Assembly: GCA_000507305.1 (NCBI GenBank)
Contig: DF239958.1
Location: 29,783 to 93,782 of the forward strand
From: Breviolum minutum Mf 1.05b.01
Taxonomy: Eukaryota > Sar > Dinophyceae > Suessiales > Symbiodiniaceae
Length of the DNA stretch: 64,000 nucleotides
Direction: 5' to 3'
A program made the translations under genes and the position numbers. Below, piece by piece: positions 24,745 to 36,254 of this stretch; within the stretch, counting starts at the first letter, position 1; every line of letters begins with the position of its first letter. Under the pieces are notes generated by a model. That model made no database searches. It had not been told where the DNA came from and saw only the letters and a list, made by a program, of their open reading frames with translations.

Positions 24745-24806
24745 ATAGAGCTCCCAGAGTTTCCTCTCTAACTCTTCGGATAAGAGTTTTTCTGAAAGCT
24801 CGCGAC
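24745..24806 (-). CDS. Single helical exon
   Basis: A 62-nt exon, ccgag/gt to tat/GTAAAG, reads RELSEKLLSEELERKLWELY, a strongly amphipathic helix. The frame stays open beyond the donor for about 30 codons. The parent gene is unknown. Confidence 0.5.
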
Positions 24807-25384
24807 CTCGGAGGATTCAATCATCGAAGGAGCAGAAATGATGGTCCCAATGGGGATGTGGTTGGTTTTTAACATAACGAGGGGGTGTGGGATTTGACCT
24901 ATGTGAAAAAGGTTAGTCAAATTGAAACAGATCTCGAAGTAAAGTAGAAAACTATTTTAAAAATATTTGAAACCAGCACCTAGATAATGCCTAAGCCTAA
25001 GTGTATGTATGATGTGAATGGAAATATCATTAATTATGGTTGTTCTCTCAAAAGTCCTTTTAAGAGAAAAGTTCGCCAATCCCTTTTAATCATGATTCTT
25101 AATCTCGGATGTCTCATATGTTTTTGGGCAACATCATAGGTGTTTGGTAAAAAAAAAGCATCACCTGACCAGATTTCCTGGTTAAAAAGTCCCGCAACGA
25201 CTGGGCAAAAGTCTGCTGAAATCCATGAGAAAAAATTCGATAATCTACGGGTTGGGTCGGATCCAACAAGTTGGATATTATATTACAAGGGGATTCCTAA
25301 CATAGCAGGGACAAAAAAACGACAAAAAGCATTTGGATGTTCACAGAATTGTCGTTGGAAATTACTTTCCAACCGGAAACCAAC

Positions 25385-25495
25385 CTTCCAGAGAAACCCT
25401 GACACTGCGCGGCAAAGGGATGACTGTCATCATGGGCACCACGTAGGACCACAGCCAAAGCTTGAAGTGCCTCGGTTTTGTTGGCCAAAAAGGTG
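25385..25495 (-). CDS. Single unknown exon
   Basis: A 111-nt exon reads LANKTEALQALAVVLRGAHD and then PFAAQCQGFSG, ending at an aag/GTTGG donor. It resembles one helix pair of an ARM/HEAT-type repeat, but that is only an impression. Confidence 0.45.
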
Positions 25496-25827
25496 CTGAC
25501 TTACTGGTGATTTCAAGTTATTCATAGGCAGGATCAAAGACTGTAAGTTCGAAAAATATAGTCACTGTAATTCAATGTGCATCTGTTTTGCCATGTGATT
25601 TGCCGTGTTTTCTTGTTGTGCTGCATTTGGATTTGAAGCCTTGGTGGTGTTCATCATCCCACCTCACAACGTTCCGTGTGGAGCAAGTTGGCCAAGGAGG
25701 GGAGCAGTCCTGTTGGCTTCCCCGCTCGATTCACAAAAAAATCCATCAGTGACCAGTTGGGGATGAGATGTTCCGGACAGATTCACAAATGGTTTTTTTT
25801 CATAAAGTCTTGCCCAAGTTCTCCTAC

Positions 25828-26006
25828 TTAACCACTTTTGACTTTCGTCCTTAGTTTGGTTCCCATTTCCCATTTCTCCCCATCTCCTGCTACTCCATCG
25901 GCCAAATCTAAAAGCTCATAGATGGAGCCATCAAAATGCAAGACCGGCAAGCCTTTCACCCGCTCCGCTGCCAGTTGCCGTAGCAAATCTTCGGAGGCCG
26001 TGACGC
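25828..26006 (-). CDS. Terminal exon of an unknown gene
   Basis: It follows a textbook acceptor (ggtttcttctttcag/g). The 59-codon frame reads ASEDLLRQLAAERVKGLPVL, then HFDGSIYELLDLADG, and ends at TAA after a Lys-rich tail. A hydrophilic, charged protein end. The ELLDLADG stretch suggests a helix near the C-terminus. Upstream exons probably lie between 26,070 and 26,851. Confidence 0.65.
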
Positions 26007-26775
26007 CTGAAAGAAGAAACCAGGGTGGTCAGCTCATTGTATCTGAAAATGTCTCATTTTGGGTGAAGATTCTTCAAAATCTATGCATCTTAGTATAGAC
26101 CTCCTCAAAAAAGGGTAGCTGGTGATAGCTGTACCAAAGTCCTTCTTTCCGGGCCGAGCCTCTTTTCAAACGCAATCTTGATGGATTTAGGAAAACTATC
26201 CCGATAATCCACAAATCTTCAAAAGTCCATAGCATGGTTTGCATGTAGCAAGAAAGATTCTTGTTGAAACTCACGGGGTAACTACCATTGAAGGGGTAGT
26301 TTGACTTTGGTAGGTCCTTACGGTCCGGGGCAACACCCACCATCATACATTCTGAGTCATTGGTTCTTGACATCAAAAAAAAAAGCAGGACTCCCATCAA
26401 TCGCCACCCACTTTTTGGGGGGAACCCGGCGCCTAGACCCAGAAGTGGTGCAGCTTTCTCTGCTAAAGATTTCACCTCTGAAGAGATGACGTTTCATTGC
26501 AGAAGTTCAACAATGCTTCAGCTACCCCCAAACAACTGAAACTAACCTCAGAAGAAACTGAAAAAGTTTGGAAAAAAATGCACAGCCCAATTTTTTCATC
26601 TCAAAATTTGGGAGCCGACAAAAAAAGATTGTAAAGGCGGCTTTAAAACTTCACCAATGCTCAAGTTTTTTTTCGGATCCTGATCCGACCCAAATTTGTC
26701 ACCCTGGGGTGCTCCCTACCCCGTCAATCCCTACCCGGTTTGGCAGGTTTTCTCCCGGACCTCGGAAGGTAAGAC

Positions 26776-26851
26776 CTCCGCTTTGCTGGACAGCGCTGGC
26801 GTTTCGAAGAAGAGTTGAGGATCTGTTAGCCTCCAGTCGAGCCGATGGGAA
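26776..26851 (-). CDS. Exon, possibly of the gene ending at 25,828
   Basis: It lies between an acceptor with a strong pyrimidine tract (ccgtttttcctgtctcaaaag) and a ggag/GTCTTA donor. It reads SARLEANRSSTLLRNASAVQ, Ser/Ala/Asn-rich. Another frame is also open. Minus-strand frames at 26,074-26,475 with some protein character may hold further exons. Confidence 0.45.
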
Positions 26852-27304
26852 CTTTTGAGACAGGAAAAACGGAGGGAAAAACTGGAAGGATGAATGAAAA
26901 TGGATACCTGCAAGTTTTATGGGAGATCTTTCTCAGCTGCAATAGTCACTATTCGTTTTTTAAAGAACTGAAAGGTACAGTGGGGATATATGTATGTATC
27001 ATGTTGTGCATTGTTGTGTCACGACGTCAGTGTGTTCAAATATGTTAGGGTATCGCCACCTAAAAATTACATTGGCACAAAAATCCAGGACGTTTTAGAA
27101 ATTTTATTATGAAGTTAAATAGGCTATGAGTCATTGAGTCTTAACCCTTCCTGGAGTGGATAGAATATGTCAATGAATATTCTACACATTCAATGTTTTC
27201 AATGCGATTTCCTTTTGGGGATGTTTTGAATTCTAGCCAATTCGATATTGTAATCTACTCCAGGTTTGTTGTCTGTATATACATGATGCTCTACCAACCA
27301 CCAC

Positions 27305-27481
27305 CTTGCAGCGCCTCTCGCGTAGCAGCCTGTTGGTGAAGACCTCCTCGCCATCACCTTCGCCACGTTCCAACCAGGCACGCAGGTCACGTGCGCTGTG
27401 AAAGACCTGATGGAATGGAGCTGCTTGGGAAGATTCACTATGATGCCTGCCCATGTCTTCGATTTTTTCGGGCACTGGCAT
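27305..27481 (-). CDS. Possible first exon of an unknown gene
   Basis: A 59-codon frame opens at an ATG (MPVPEKIEDMGRHHSES) and ends at gcaag/GTGGTGG, reading WLERGEGDGEEVF and LLRERRC on the way. An internal acceptor (ttccatcag/g) could shorten the exon to its second half, removing the ATG. Charged and soluble; no family recognised. Confidence 0.5.
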
Positions 27482-29740
27482 ATCCTTATAATAGATGGTT
27501 AAGAGGTTTAAAGCCCTTGCTGTATAAGTGGGTTACGAAGCATTTACTAAACCCCTACGACATCTTGCAGACCAAAACAACAGCGCCATCAAATTGCCAT
27601 CTGGTTCTCGTTCCCACTCCTTCCGCTTGCAACAAAGTTTTTCAGATTCAAAGCAAAGTGACTGCCATGCTGTTGGTCAGTAGCTCACATGATGGCGACA
27701 GCGCGCAGCATTGTAAAAGGGTTTATCTTCTTAAACAGTTGCTGAATCTATTTACACATTTATCCTGTCATCCATGTCTGAATTCCACCATGTTGAACAT
27801 ATCATGTTTGTTTTCTACCCTTTTAAATCCTTCACAAGTTTGGAGTTGAATTGAAAACTCAAATCGTGTCAGACACGAAAATTTTGCTGCACTGGCTTGT
27901 TCAAAGAGTGAGGTCTCAGCAGTGGGTCTAGATTTTGAGGGTCAGCGACATGATGGGATGTTCATCACTCCGTGTACTGGATGGCTAACTGGATCAAGTC
28001 TGATTTGTTGGATGGCTAGCTTTTGATTGCGGATGAATGAATGGCAAGCATTGATAACTATAGTATTACCTCCTTAAGCAAAAGTCAAGGTTTCAAAAAC
28101 GAAGCATGGTCTCTGCATAAGAGGTTTCTTCGTCCGAGCTCTCTCTTGCGAGTTCTTCTTCGCGACTTGTAGTGTCGGTCCCTTAATGGGGACCCTGGCT
28201 TGTTATGTACGCATAAACAGGTAGCTTAACCTCCAGTAAAAAACAATCAACCAAGGTTTTCATCCGTCCCCAAGTGACAGCATCAGTCTTGGGTTTGAAT
28301 CGAATAGAATTTCAAAGCACCAGCCGCTTCATGTTAACCAGTGACTGAGAGGTACGGTACATGTCAGAAACGTGAGAGAAGACCTGCAAGGTTTTGTTTC
28401 CGTGCATCGCGGGCGTCACGGAAGTGACGAAGTGCCAACGAAGGCTGAACCGCTGCTGGAGACATTTGTCCCTCTAGGCTAAATTGACAGGATTTCAAGA
28501 GAATCTGCTGTGACATTTTACCAAACGAATCAATCAAACAATAGAAACATGAAGTGGATCTATGTTAATTTGCAACCAAGTGGAGGCTAAACGTCCTAAG
28601 AAAGTACATCGTCCTGCACCAATCAGAGAATCTCAAGCAGCACTGCAAAGAGACTGCACTGATCGACAAGTAGCCATTTTTGGAGCGTTTCCAAACAGTG
28701 CTTTCCTAAGCAAATATAGAGAATCAAACGATATCCATGGGCTGTTGGACTGCGAATCTGCACTTGTCAGAAGGCAAACTCGCTTTGGTCCAACCCATTT
28801 TGCCTTACAAGAAAGGCCAAGCAACAGAAGCTGAGGGTAACCACAAGGACTGGGCTCGACATGTGCATCTAAAATCAGCAAACCCCAAGCAGCACTGCAG
28901 AGGGGTTCGTTGACAAGCACTGGTGAGGCCGATCTTGACATTCTCAGCAAATGCATATTTCCACGGAAGACAGAGGGCTCTTTGACCCTGGGAACAAATA
29001 ATCATGGTTTCATATGTTTCAATCTATAAGCAAATTAAGCTTGCAAAAATTGATCAAAATTGTGCATGCGGAGGAAACCCGGGAACGTTGGCTGCAAAGA
29101 TGCTTTACGAAAGAAATCACAATCCACGAGCAGATTTGAAAATAATTTGATGAACATAAAATGATGAAAGTGTCAATTTCATCCTTCCATGTCATTTTTA
29201 CAATCTACAATCTGGTTTCAATCATCCTCGCGATCTGCCCGTTGCTGAAGTGCACAGGTATGGATGGTGGAGCATCTTGTCAATGGTGAACCCCAAGCAG
29301 CAACTGCAGAGGGGTCACACCGATTGGCAGCTAAGAAGGGCCATCTCCTATAACTAATTTCCAAGAACTTCTGAAGTGTGGGTGTCTTATTCTACACTAA
29401 CAGCAAAGATGGAAAGTCCTTAATCACTGTTAGTCTATGACATCTCTTGAAGTGCTGCAGTATTTTGAAGAAATATCTAAAAGTGGCTGTTGGACATGGT
29501 CACCCACATTCCCGTTCTTTCTAGGCATCAAGAGCCTGCTGTGGGACTGAACACAGTGGGCGGGGACCAATTTTGTTACTTTAGCAGAAACTTAAAAATA
29601 TATTAATATCTAATGATATTTCCATATTCCAAATTTCCCAATGATATGCAATGATCTTCACTCCAGCCCAATGTCTCCAGTCAACCAAAATCGACTGTCC
29701 AACAAACTTGCCTGGAAACGCCAATGAAAGGATGATTTTG
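27482..29740. other. Mostly non-coding stretch
   Basis: No secure exon. Open frames on the plus strand (27,391-27,849) and minus strand (28,633-29,005) lack splice support. It contains the 42-bp motif described separately. Confidence 0.4.
28634..29313 (-). repeat. Three dispersed copies of a 42-bp motif
   Basis: On the minus strand, copies of ccctctgcagtgctgcttgg preceded by cttgtca-like sequence occur near 28,634-28,675, 28,880-28,920 and 29,288-29,330, the first being the most diverged. The copies are separated by unrelated sequence. They could be relics of duplicated exons, a small RNA family, or retroelement debris. Confidence 0.45.
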
Positions 29741-30031
29741 TCATGCGGAATCATGGTTTCGCCTCTTCCTTGGGTTCTGATACCTCGTACTGCTCCGGGC
29801 ATCTGTGGTAGAGACTGTGGTTTCTACATGGCTTCCTCCAATACTTGGTTCTTTTCGCACATCCACAAAGGTCTTGGAAATCCCAACATCCAGGCCAGCA
29901 GAATCAAAGAAGCTGCATTTGTCCAGCAACCTTTTGCACCACAAAACCTTCACGTTGTATTTGCTTGGAAGGTTACTTACAACCTTTTCGATCTCTTTGC
30001 GGTACTCTGCCGTGAACACAAGATGTCTGCC
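29741..30031 (-). CDS. Long exon of unknown protein
   Basis: After a ggctgcag/g acceptor the frame reads HLVFTAEYRKEIEKVV, then SKYNVKVLWCKRLLDKCS, then GISKTFVDVRKEPSIGG, and ends in a basic tail (NPRKRRN) at a stop at 29,741-29,743. A GTAAGT site early in the frame could be a donor, which would truncate the exon, but the frame after it is equally protein-like. It may be the 3' end of the GTPase gene that starts upstream, but the phases do not join directly. It could equally be a separate gene. Confidence 0.5.
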   Translation of the reverse strand, partial: GRHLVFTAEYRKEIEKVVSNLPSKYNVKVLWCKRLLDKCSFFDSAGLDVGISKTFVDVRKEPSIGGSHVETTVSTTDARSSTRYQNPRKRRNHDSA

Positions 30032-30328
30032 CTGCAGCCAGCCAAGCCTCAGCGAAATCCCAAAATATACGGAAGAATTTATGGATAAGCTGCTGAGTTG
30101 CAATTTAAAACTGCAAAGGCTTTTTGGTCAAAGCAATCTACTAGCTTTTTAAATTTACCTGCCAATGGCCAGATCTCATGTTAGACGTATTTGTATATAC
30201 ATACATATATCATGTATACAGGAGCAAATGCACTAATTTTGCGGAGGAAGCGAGGTACAAGACCCAAATAGGAGGAGACAATCAAATGGATTGGTGGCAC
30301 AATTCAAATTTCACTTGGGGTATCATAC

Positions 30329-33300
30329 CGATTCTGCATTCTCTTCCCAGCAAAATCAACATCATGCCATGCAACTTGCCATGCTGTCGCATGCTCTCAA
30401 ACAGCTTGTGGTGAGCCGGTGTCAGGAACAGCAAGGCACCACTTTCCAGCTCTTTTTTGCCAGAAAGAGCTTGACCTTGGACACTTCAGATTCAAAAAAA
30501 CAAAAGAACTGACAGTGCTCTGCTTAGAAATGAAAAGATCACTGAGATGAAAAAAATCCAACATAAAATCATCTGAGGTACACATGTGTAGGCTGCTGCT
30601 TTTTCTAAAGGCTTGTACTAGCTCCTTCGGACGCCGCGACACCTCCACCACGAGGATGCGCAGGTACGAGTTCTCTGGTTGCTTTCCAAGCACTCCAACG
30701 TAAGGCCCTGTGGCAGAACTGGCCACGAACATGGTAGTTGTCGGATTTTCCAATTCCACTTCAACCACATCAAGGTCCTTGTAATCCACTTCTGTGCCAA
30801 GAACTTCTTGGACAGCGATACGAAGGACATGTGTGTCCAAAACCATGATTTCATCCCCTTCCAAAACACAGTCAGCTTCGACTTGACACCAAGATTCGCC
30901 CCTTCTGACCAGCAAGGAATGATCCGCAGTGACATGAAAGTCTCCACCCTCCCATTTGATACTCACAAGCTTGCATTGGACAACATGAATTCTGCATGCA
31001 CGTTTCACAGCAACTCCCCCGCTCACTCCCCCGCTCACGCGGGGGACGAGCCGTTTTTTGGCTCGTCGCTTCCTGTGGACTCTGCAGATGCATCAAACTC
31101 GGCGGAATGCACCAAAGGAGGCTCATCTCCTGAAGCTGCAAGGTCACCTGCAGTTCTGGTGCCTTCAACTGTTGAGATTTTGGAATCAGATGGAACGCAA
31201 TGTTTGCTCTCCTGTGAAGACACCTTTTGGAATCCTTCACTGGTTCCAGTAAGCGAAGTGTGTGCAGCTGGATGGTCATCTCGGTCACAAAGCCCTGGAG
31301 CTTCAGAAGGAAGGGAAGAAGGCACAAGGTAGGTGATAGATTCCACTCTGGATTCTGTCAGACTCCTCAAAGTCCCTTTCTTGTTGATCATGCATTTCTT
31401 TAAGACAATCTTCAGGACTCCGAGATCTATACCGCATTCCTCGGGAGCAACTTCGAATGGTCCATCTGGGAAGTTAAAGGTCTTTTCGAAGCTTCCAGAC
31501 GTCTGTCGTAGAGCAGAAACTGCTGTGACAGAACCCTCCTCAACCAATTTGAACTTTTCAATGGTGATTGTAATGCCTCCTGCATCTGGCTGGTGCCAAC
31601 TAACATGTTCAGGCTTCACACCCGGACACTCAAAGAGCATTGTGCGAACAAGATAGTCTGGTGTCCTGTCGTCATAAACCAATGCTTCTGGGTTGAAGGA
31701 CCTGTCATGTGATATCACTTCGCCCAGATCAGAGATAACTCCTTGGGTCTTGACATCAAATTTTTCACTTGTCACACTGAAGCAACCCAGCCCCTTGTAG
31801 TTTTGCCAAGTCGGATCGATGTCGACGGAGTCTTGCACTTTTTCATCCGAATCTTGCCCATACTCAACAACACCTTCTGTCTTGAGGAAGAACCGTGGAA
31901 TCAAATCTTCCAGCCGTTGACGGATTAGCTCCTTCAGAATGATTGGCTCTGGAAGTTTTTTGGCATGCTCCAGGTGCTCGACAAGAAGCCGAATGTTGCT
32001 GCTGTTGAATCTCTCTCCAGCCTCACTCAATTCCTTGCAAATGGCAAAATGATGCACTGGTGGATTGCGCCTGGCAGTGTAGAACAAGTTCCCAAGATGG
32101 CTTTCAACTCCATCGTATCTGGATGTGATCTGCTTCCCAAAAAGATTTTCAGCTTCTGTTGGATCTACAGTGGTACAAAGGTTATGCATCACGATCAGCT
32201 CACGAGCAGGCTTGGAGCGAATTTGTTCCTTCTGTTCAAACATCTGCACGTACTTCTGCTCGAAGGAAGTAAAGTCATTGACCACAAAAATGATGTGATC
32301 GGAAACTTGCGACACGAGTTCAAAGATGAAAGCCTCCGTGCTCTGCGCATCAATCACTCGGTCAATGTTGTCAGCCTTGTAAGACACTGTGGATTGCACA
32401 CCAGGGGAATCAATCAAAAGCATTCGACGTTCCTTGAGGTACACAAAGGACAGGCCCTGGGTCACTTGAGTTTTGCCAGATGGTAGTCGAAGCCCAAAGA
32501 GTTTGTTCAACAAAAAGGTTTTACCCTTGTTAAACAATCCCACGACGGAGATGACACGCACATCATGGATAGTTTCAGGATCGAAGTCGGAAGACAACGC
32601 TCTGAGAAGCCAAATCTTCTTGCTTTTGGCAAAGTCTGCAAGGGACATCATCCACAGAATGCAGTCGTAGTCCGTGCATCGCTCAATGACACTGGTCTCT
32701 TCATCTTGATCTGCCAGGTTTTTTTTGAGTTGCTGAAAGAATGGCACACCGGTCCACATAGGGGCTCTGCCTGCACAGAAGCCCACACCCAAGCCACATA
32801 CCAGCAAGCCAGCCTCAGAGTCAGGCACATCGACAATGTTATGGGGCAACCTAGTCACTCAAAACTATTACATAATGTGAACAGCAGCTGAACAAAAAAA
32901 GGGAAACAAATAAGTTCACATGTATGGCCAAGAAGGATTTGAATCGTCCCCTAAATGGCGAATTCCCCTTTCTGATGAACAATATTGATACACGTATGCA
33001 ATTATACCTAGGTATATCTATAATATATACATACACTATGTAATACTTGCCGAGAGCCACGGGCTTCTTTTGCTTGCCCTTGCCAAGGCGCATCGAGACA
33101 CAGTTGCAAACGACTTTGCCCATTTCCCATGGCCTTAGCTTCCAAGTCGTTGACATGCACAACGTTTTTCGTCATGAATGGTTGCAAGTCTGTCAAAAGT
33201 CAAAAACAAATAAGGGTCATTAACATGCGGCGTCACTGACATTAAGTGACAACCCTTACCATAGAGAACATCTTGCATCACAAAGAAATCCACCGCCATC

Positions 33301-34593
33301 CTCTCCGAAGGACAAACTTCAAACGTATTAGGACCACGGCCCAGCATTAAAGCAAATCATCATTGTCTCAAAAAATACTTAGGCGTTGAAAACAATGTCA
33401 AAGCTGCTGAGGGAGAAACTGCAATGCGCTGATGAAAGTGCTTGTTGAAGGCCAAACTAAGATTCTATTGACCCTCACCGTGCTTGATCCACATTTCACG
33501 TTGCAGCAATCCTGCTTTCAAATCCACTGAGTGTTGTAACTTTGTTGGAAACAAATCACTCAATCTTCTTCACCTGTACGGAAAGTTCAAATCACACCCA
33601 TGGCCCATTGTTTGAGCACCCACTAGGATGGTTTCTGATTTCTATCTTTTCAACTTCAATACCTGCAACTGCAAGCAATAGCTGGTCCACCTTGGACCTG
33701 TAACATCCCTCTTGATTTTTCGGTGTTCGGCACTTTGGTCGGATGCACTGTTGGCGTGAAACCCCTCCTCGAACGAACGAAAGTTGGCCTTGGGGGCAAG
33801 GAGTTCGCCTCTGCACGTCTGTTGGTCTGTCGGAACCATGTTTTGTTAACCCTGCTGTCATCATGACAAGCATGGGAACAAAACTTAAAGATATATATAT
33901 ATATATACATTGCGTAGGCATAGACCCCAAGAAATAGTAAAAAATACAACATGAGCAGGACTGCCGAGGGTTTCTTTCCGTGGCATAGCAAGCCTGCAAC
34001 TGCAGAAAGATAAGCAAGAGGTATGAAGAGATACACATGAAGAGGCACATGAAGAAACAGCAACACATGAAGAGACACGCAAACACAGGAAGTGGCCCGA
34101 AGCCCGGCCAGCATCCCCAAAGCCACCACATGACTACGAGAGACAGATGAAGAGAGACATGGAGACGCAAAGAGACACACCAAGTGCGCCCAACCGCTCC
34201 AGTTGTGTGCCCACCAGCTAGCCCATCTTCCTTTTTCTAGGGAAAATCTGACAGGTAAATCGGTTACGGGAAAAACATCCAGAACATCCATTTGCTCAGA
34301 GATCTAGAGGTTCAAAAAGTAAATCGACCCAAGAATTTTTGACTCAGACTAAGCACCTGACCCCCGCGCAAAGTTCCATCCTGGAGAGAATTCTGTGTGT
34401 TGCTTCCCAATTCTGGCTGCCCAAAAACAGATTTCTTCACAGCCATAATAAATCTGGATTGCATTGCATAAGGTGGCACAGCTACCCTTCTCAATCACAG
34501 CACTTTGTCAACGTCAAAGCGACAAGGCACCTTGCCAACAACTGCTGTGAAAACGTCTGTCATCGCTTCACCAAATGTCCGAATCACATCAGC
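30329..34593 (-). CDS. GBP/dynamin-like GTPase with HSP20-like and Hint-like regions
   Basis: Exons 34,593-34,499, 33,810-33,663, 33,539-33,479, 33,316-33,260, 33,189-33,051 and 32,850-31,035 all join in phase; the intron after 33,051 has a GC donor and another is 70 nt. The large exon holds a P-loop (GLFNKGKT), a switch Thr in VTQG, and a DSPG G3 motif in the layout of guanylate-binding/dynamin GTPases; the G4 motif is not canonical. About 290 residues further on, YLVRTMLFECPGVK to GVLKIVLKK matches the HSP20/alpha-crystallin fold. A Ser/Glu-rich linker follows. Next comes a Hint-like segment (30,991-30,619, FHVTADHSLLVRR then LEGDEIMV). Exon 30,475-30,329 (LFLTPAHHKLFESMRQHGK) probably continues it. 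The role is presumably membrane remodelling or defence, with chaperone-like binding; this is inference. Confidence 0.75.
30619..30991 (-). other. Hint (hedgehog/intein)-like region
   Basis: FHVTADHSLLV followed by W..V.A..VLEGDEIMV is the block-B-like and GD pattern of Hint domains, which self-process in inteins and Hedgehog proteins and are common in dinoflagellate proteins. The N-terminal catalytic Cys and first strands are not visible, so the domain may be inactive or its start misplaced. It is joined to the GTPase either by a 47-nt intron (31,038-30,992) or by a frameshift. Confidence 0.5.
31027..31059 (-). promoter_or_regulatory. Candidate -1 frameshift signal or 47-nt intron start
   Basis: Read on the minus strand: heptamer A AAA AAC in the GTPase frame (31,059-31,053), a 6-nt spacer, then a perfect 8-bp GC-rich hairpin (TCCCCCGC / GCGGGGGA, loop GTGA) that holds the TGA stop in its loop. 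A -1 slip enters the Hint frame. The same place also offers a GTGAGC donor whose splicing to tgcatgcag at 30,992 gives the same frame. The 12-nt unit GTGAGCGGGGGA is tandemly repeated. Confidence 0.45.
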
Positions 34594-34599
34594 CTCTCA

Positions 34600-36254
34600 G
34601 CACCCGGAAAGCAACTACAAGCAAGTCTTAAAGGCAAGAAAATTTGACTAGAAGACCGGGTTTTTTGATTAAAAAGATGTAGAAAGGAGTTGTGCAACGA
34701 CGACCTATTGACCATGTCACTGGAGCGTATCATTTTACAGCAAATCTTCTTAAGATGTTTTTGCTTGGGTTGCGTTCCAAACCACAATGTATTGAATATG
34801 GGTTTGATCTACTATACTCAATTGTTACATTCAAAGAAAACAGTCACCACAAAGATCAGTTGAAAACCCAACACAGATCACCTTTATTTCCTGTATAGGG
34901 TTGTCCATCAACGATGTTGAACGGATAAGTATAAAAATGAGTTTCTCCCAAACTGAAATTTTCCGCTACACCATCACATCAAACAAACGAGTCTAAGATC
35001 TTTGAAAAGCATTTCAAGAAAAAACACTTGAGCAGCATCAGCCAAAAATCCAGTGATGCCATGATCCACCTCACAGTAGTGGAAGTCCCAAGTCCTGACG
35101 TGACTGTAGGGGTGTCGAAGAGTCGACTTTGTGTCAGAGTCGAAACTGGGTTTTTACCCAGCTAAAAATATTGAAGTGGATTCAAAATCTTATGGTGGGT
35201 CCAATTGTACCACCTTTAACCCAGGAAGTTCCTGAAGATGTATAAGTTTGTTGGGGTGAATCAATCCATCAATCCATCAATCCATCAATCCATCAATCCA
35301 TCAATCAAGCAATCAAGCAATCAAGCAATCAAGCAATCAATCTATCTATCTATCTATCTATCTATCAAATCAAATCAAAACTGCTTGGGCTAGAGCCCTT
35401 ACTGAATAAGATCTCTCCATCCCCTGCACTTTGTCGGTGAGCTCCTGACAAAGTTGAGAACTCTTCTCACCTCCCAATGCCTCAAGCTGTTGGGCGTTTT
35501 AAGGTGCAGATGCTAAGCCCCTTGATGTTGAGAAACTGCTAAAATCACCTGGATGATCCAATGGAAAAATGCCAGTCAGTTATCCCATCATCCAGCAAAG
35601 TCACGGGATGTTCCGAATGAGAAGCTTCCAGCTTAATTATATAGCAAATAGTGGGGTTACAAAAATGTCACATGGGAATCATCATCGACAAGATCTTTCG
35701 GGGTGACCTTGATGCTGGGAAACGTTTGGAAAACATAAGACATATTCTCCAAATGGTGACTTCCCATAGAAGTTCAAATTAACCTCCAAATACCTTAAAC
35801 AAATCCAAACACGTCAATCAACTGAAGCTTCTTTTTTGTGGTTTCCCAGTCATAGTCATATTCAGAGAAGCCAAATTTTGAAGGGGTCCTCTTTAAGTTG
35901 GATATTTACAGTTGGTGTAAAGTTGCTACCTCGAAACACCTTTACACTAAAAATTTTTTGTCACCTTCAAGGGTTTCTACAATGGCTTAGCGAAAGCATC
36001 CTGACCACTACGACTTTGAAGGGAGGCCTAACTGCAGGACTGGCTACACTGCATCTGTGCAACAGACGCAATTGGATCATCCTTAAGTAAAATGAATGGG
36101 CACTAAATAATATAAGATATATTCTCTTCTATATATCCAATTACATCCATCACCAATAAATTCCTTCATCCCGGTAACCAACACTAGCGAAATCCCCGGT
36201 TTATCTTACATTTTTGTGTATATCCAACCACCAAAAAATAACTCGACTTCTCAA
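34600..36254. other. Spacer with one possible exon
   Basis: A weak minus-strand exon candidate lies at 35,985-36,057 after a gtctgttgcacag acceptor. The rest holds repeats and no supported gene. Confidence 0.35.
35256..35370. repeat. Composite tetra/octanucleotide repeat
   Basis: (aatccatc)n, then (aatcaagc)n, then (tatc)n in succession, three related arrays placed end to end. Confidence 0.9.

Noticed and set aside
30397..31038. Independent 213-codon gene for the Hint-like region
   Set aside because: Its first codon is GTG directly overlapping the upstream stop. A eukaryotic gene would need another start. Joining to the GTPase exon by intron or frameshift fits better.
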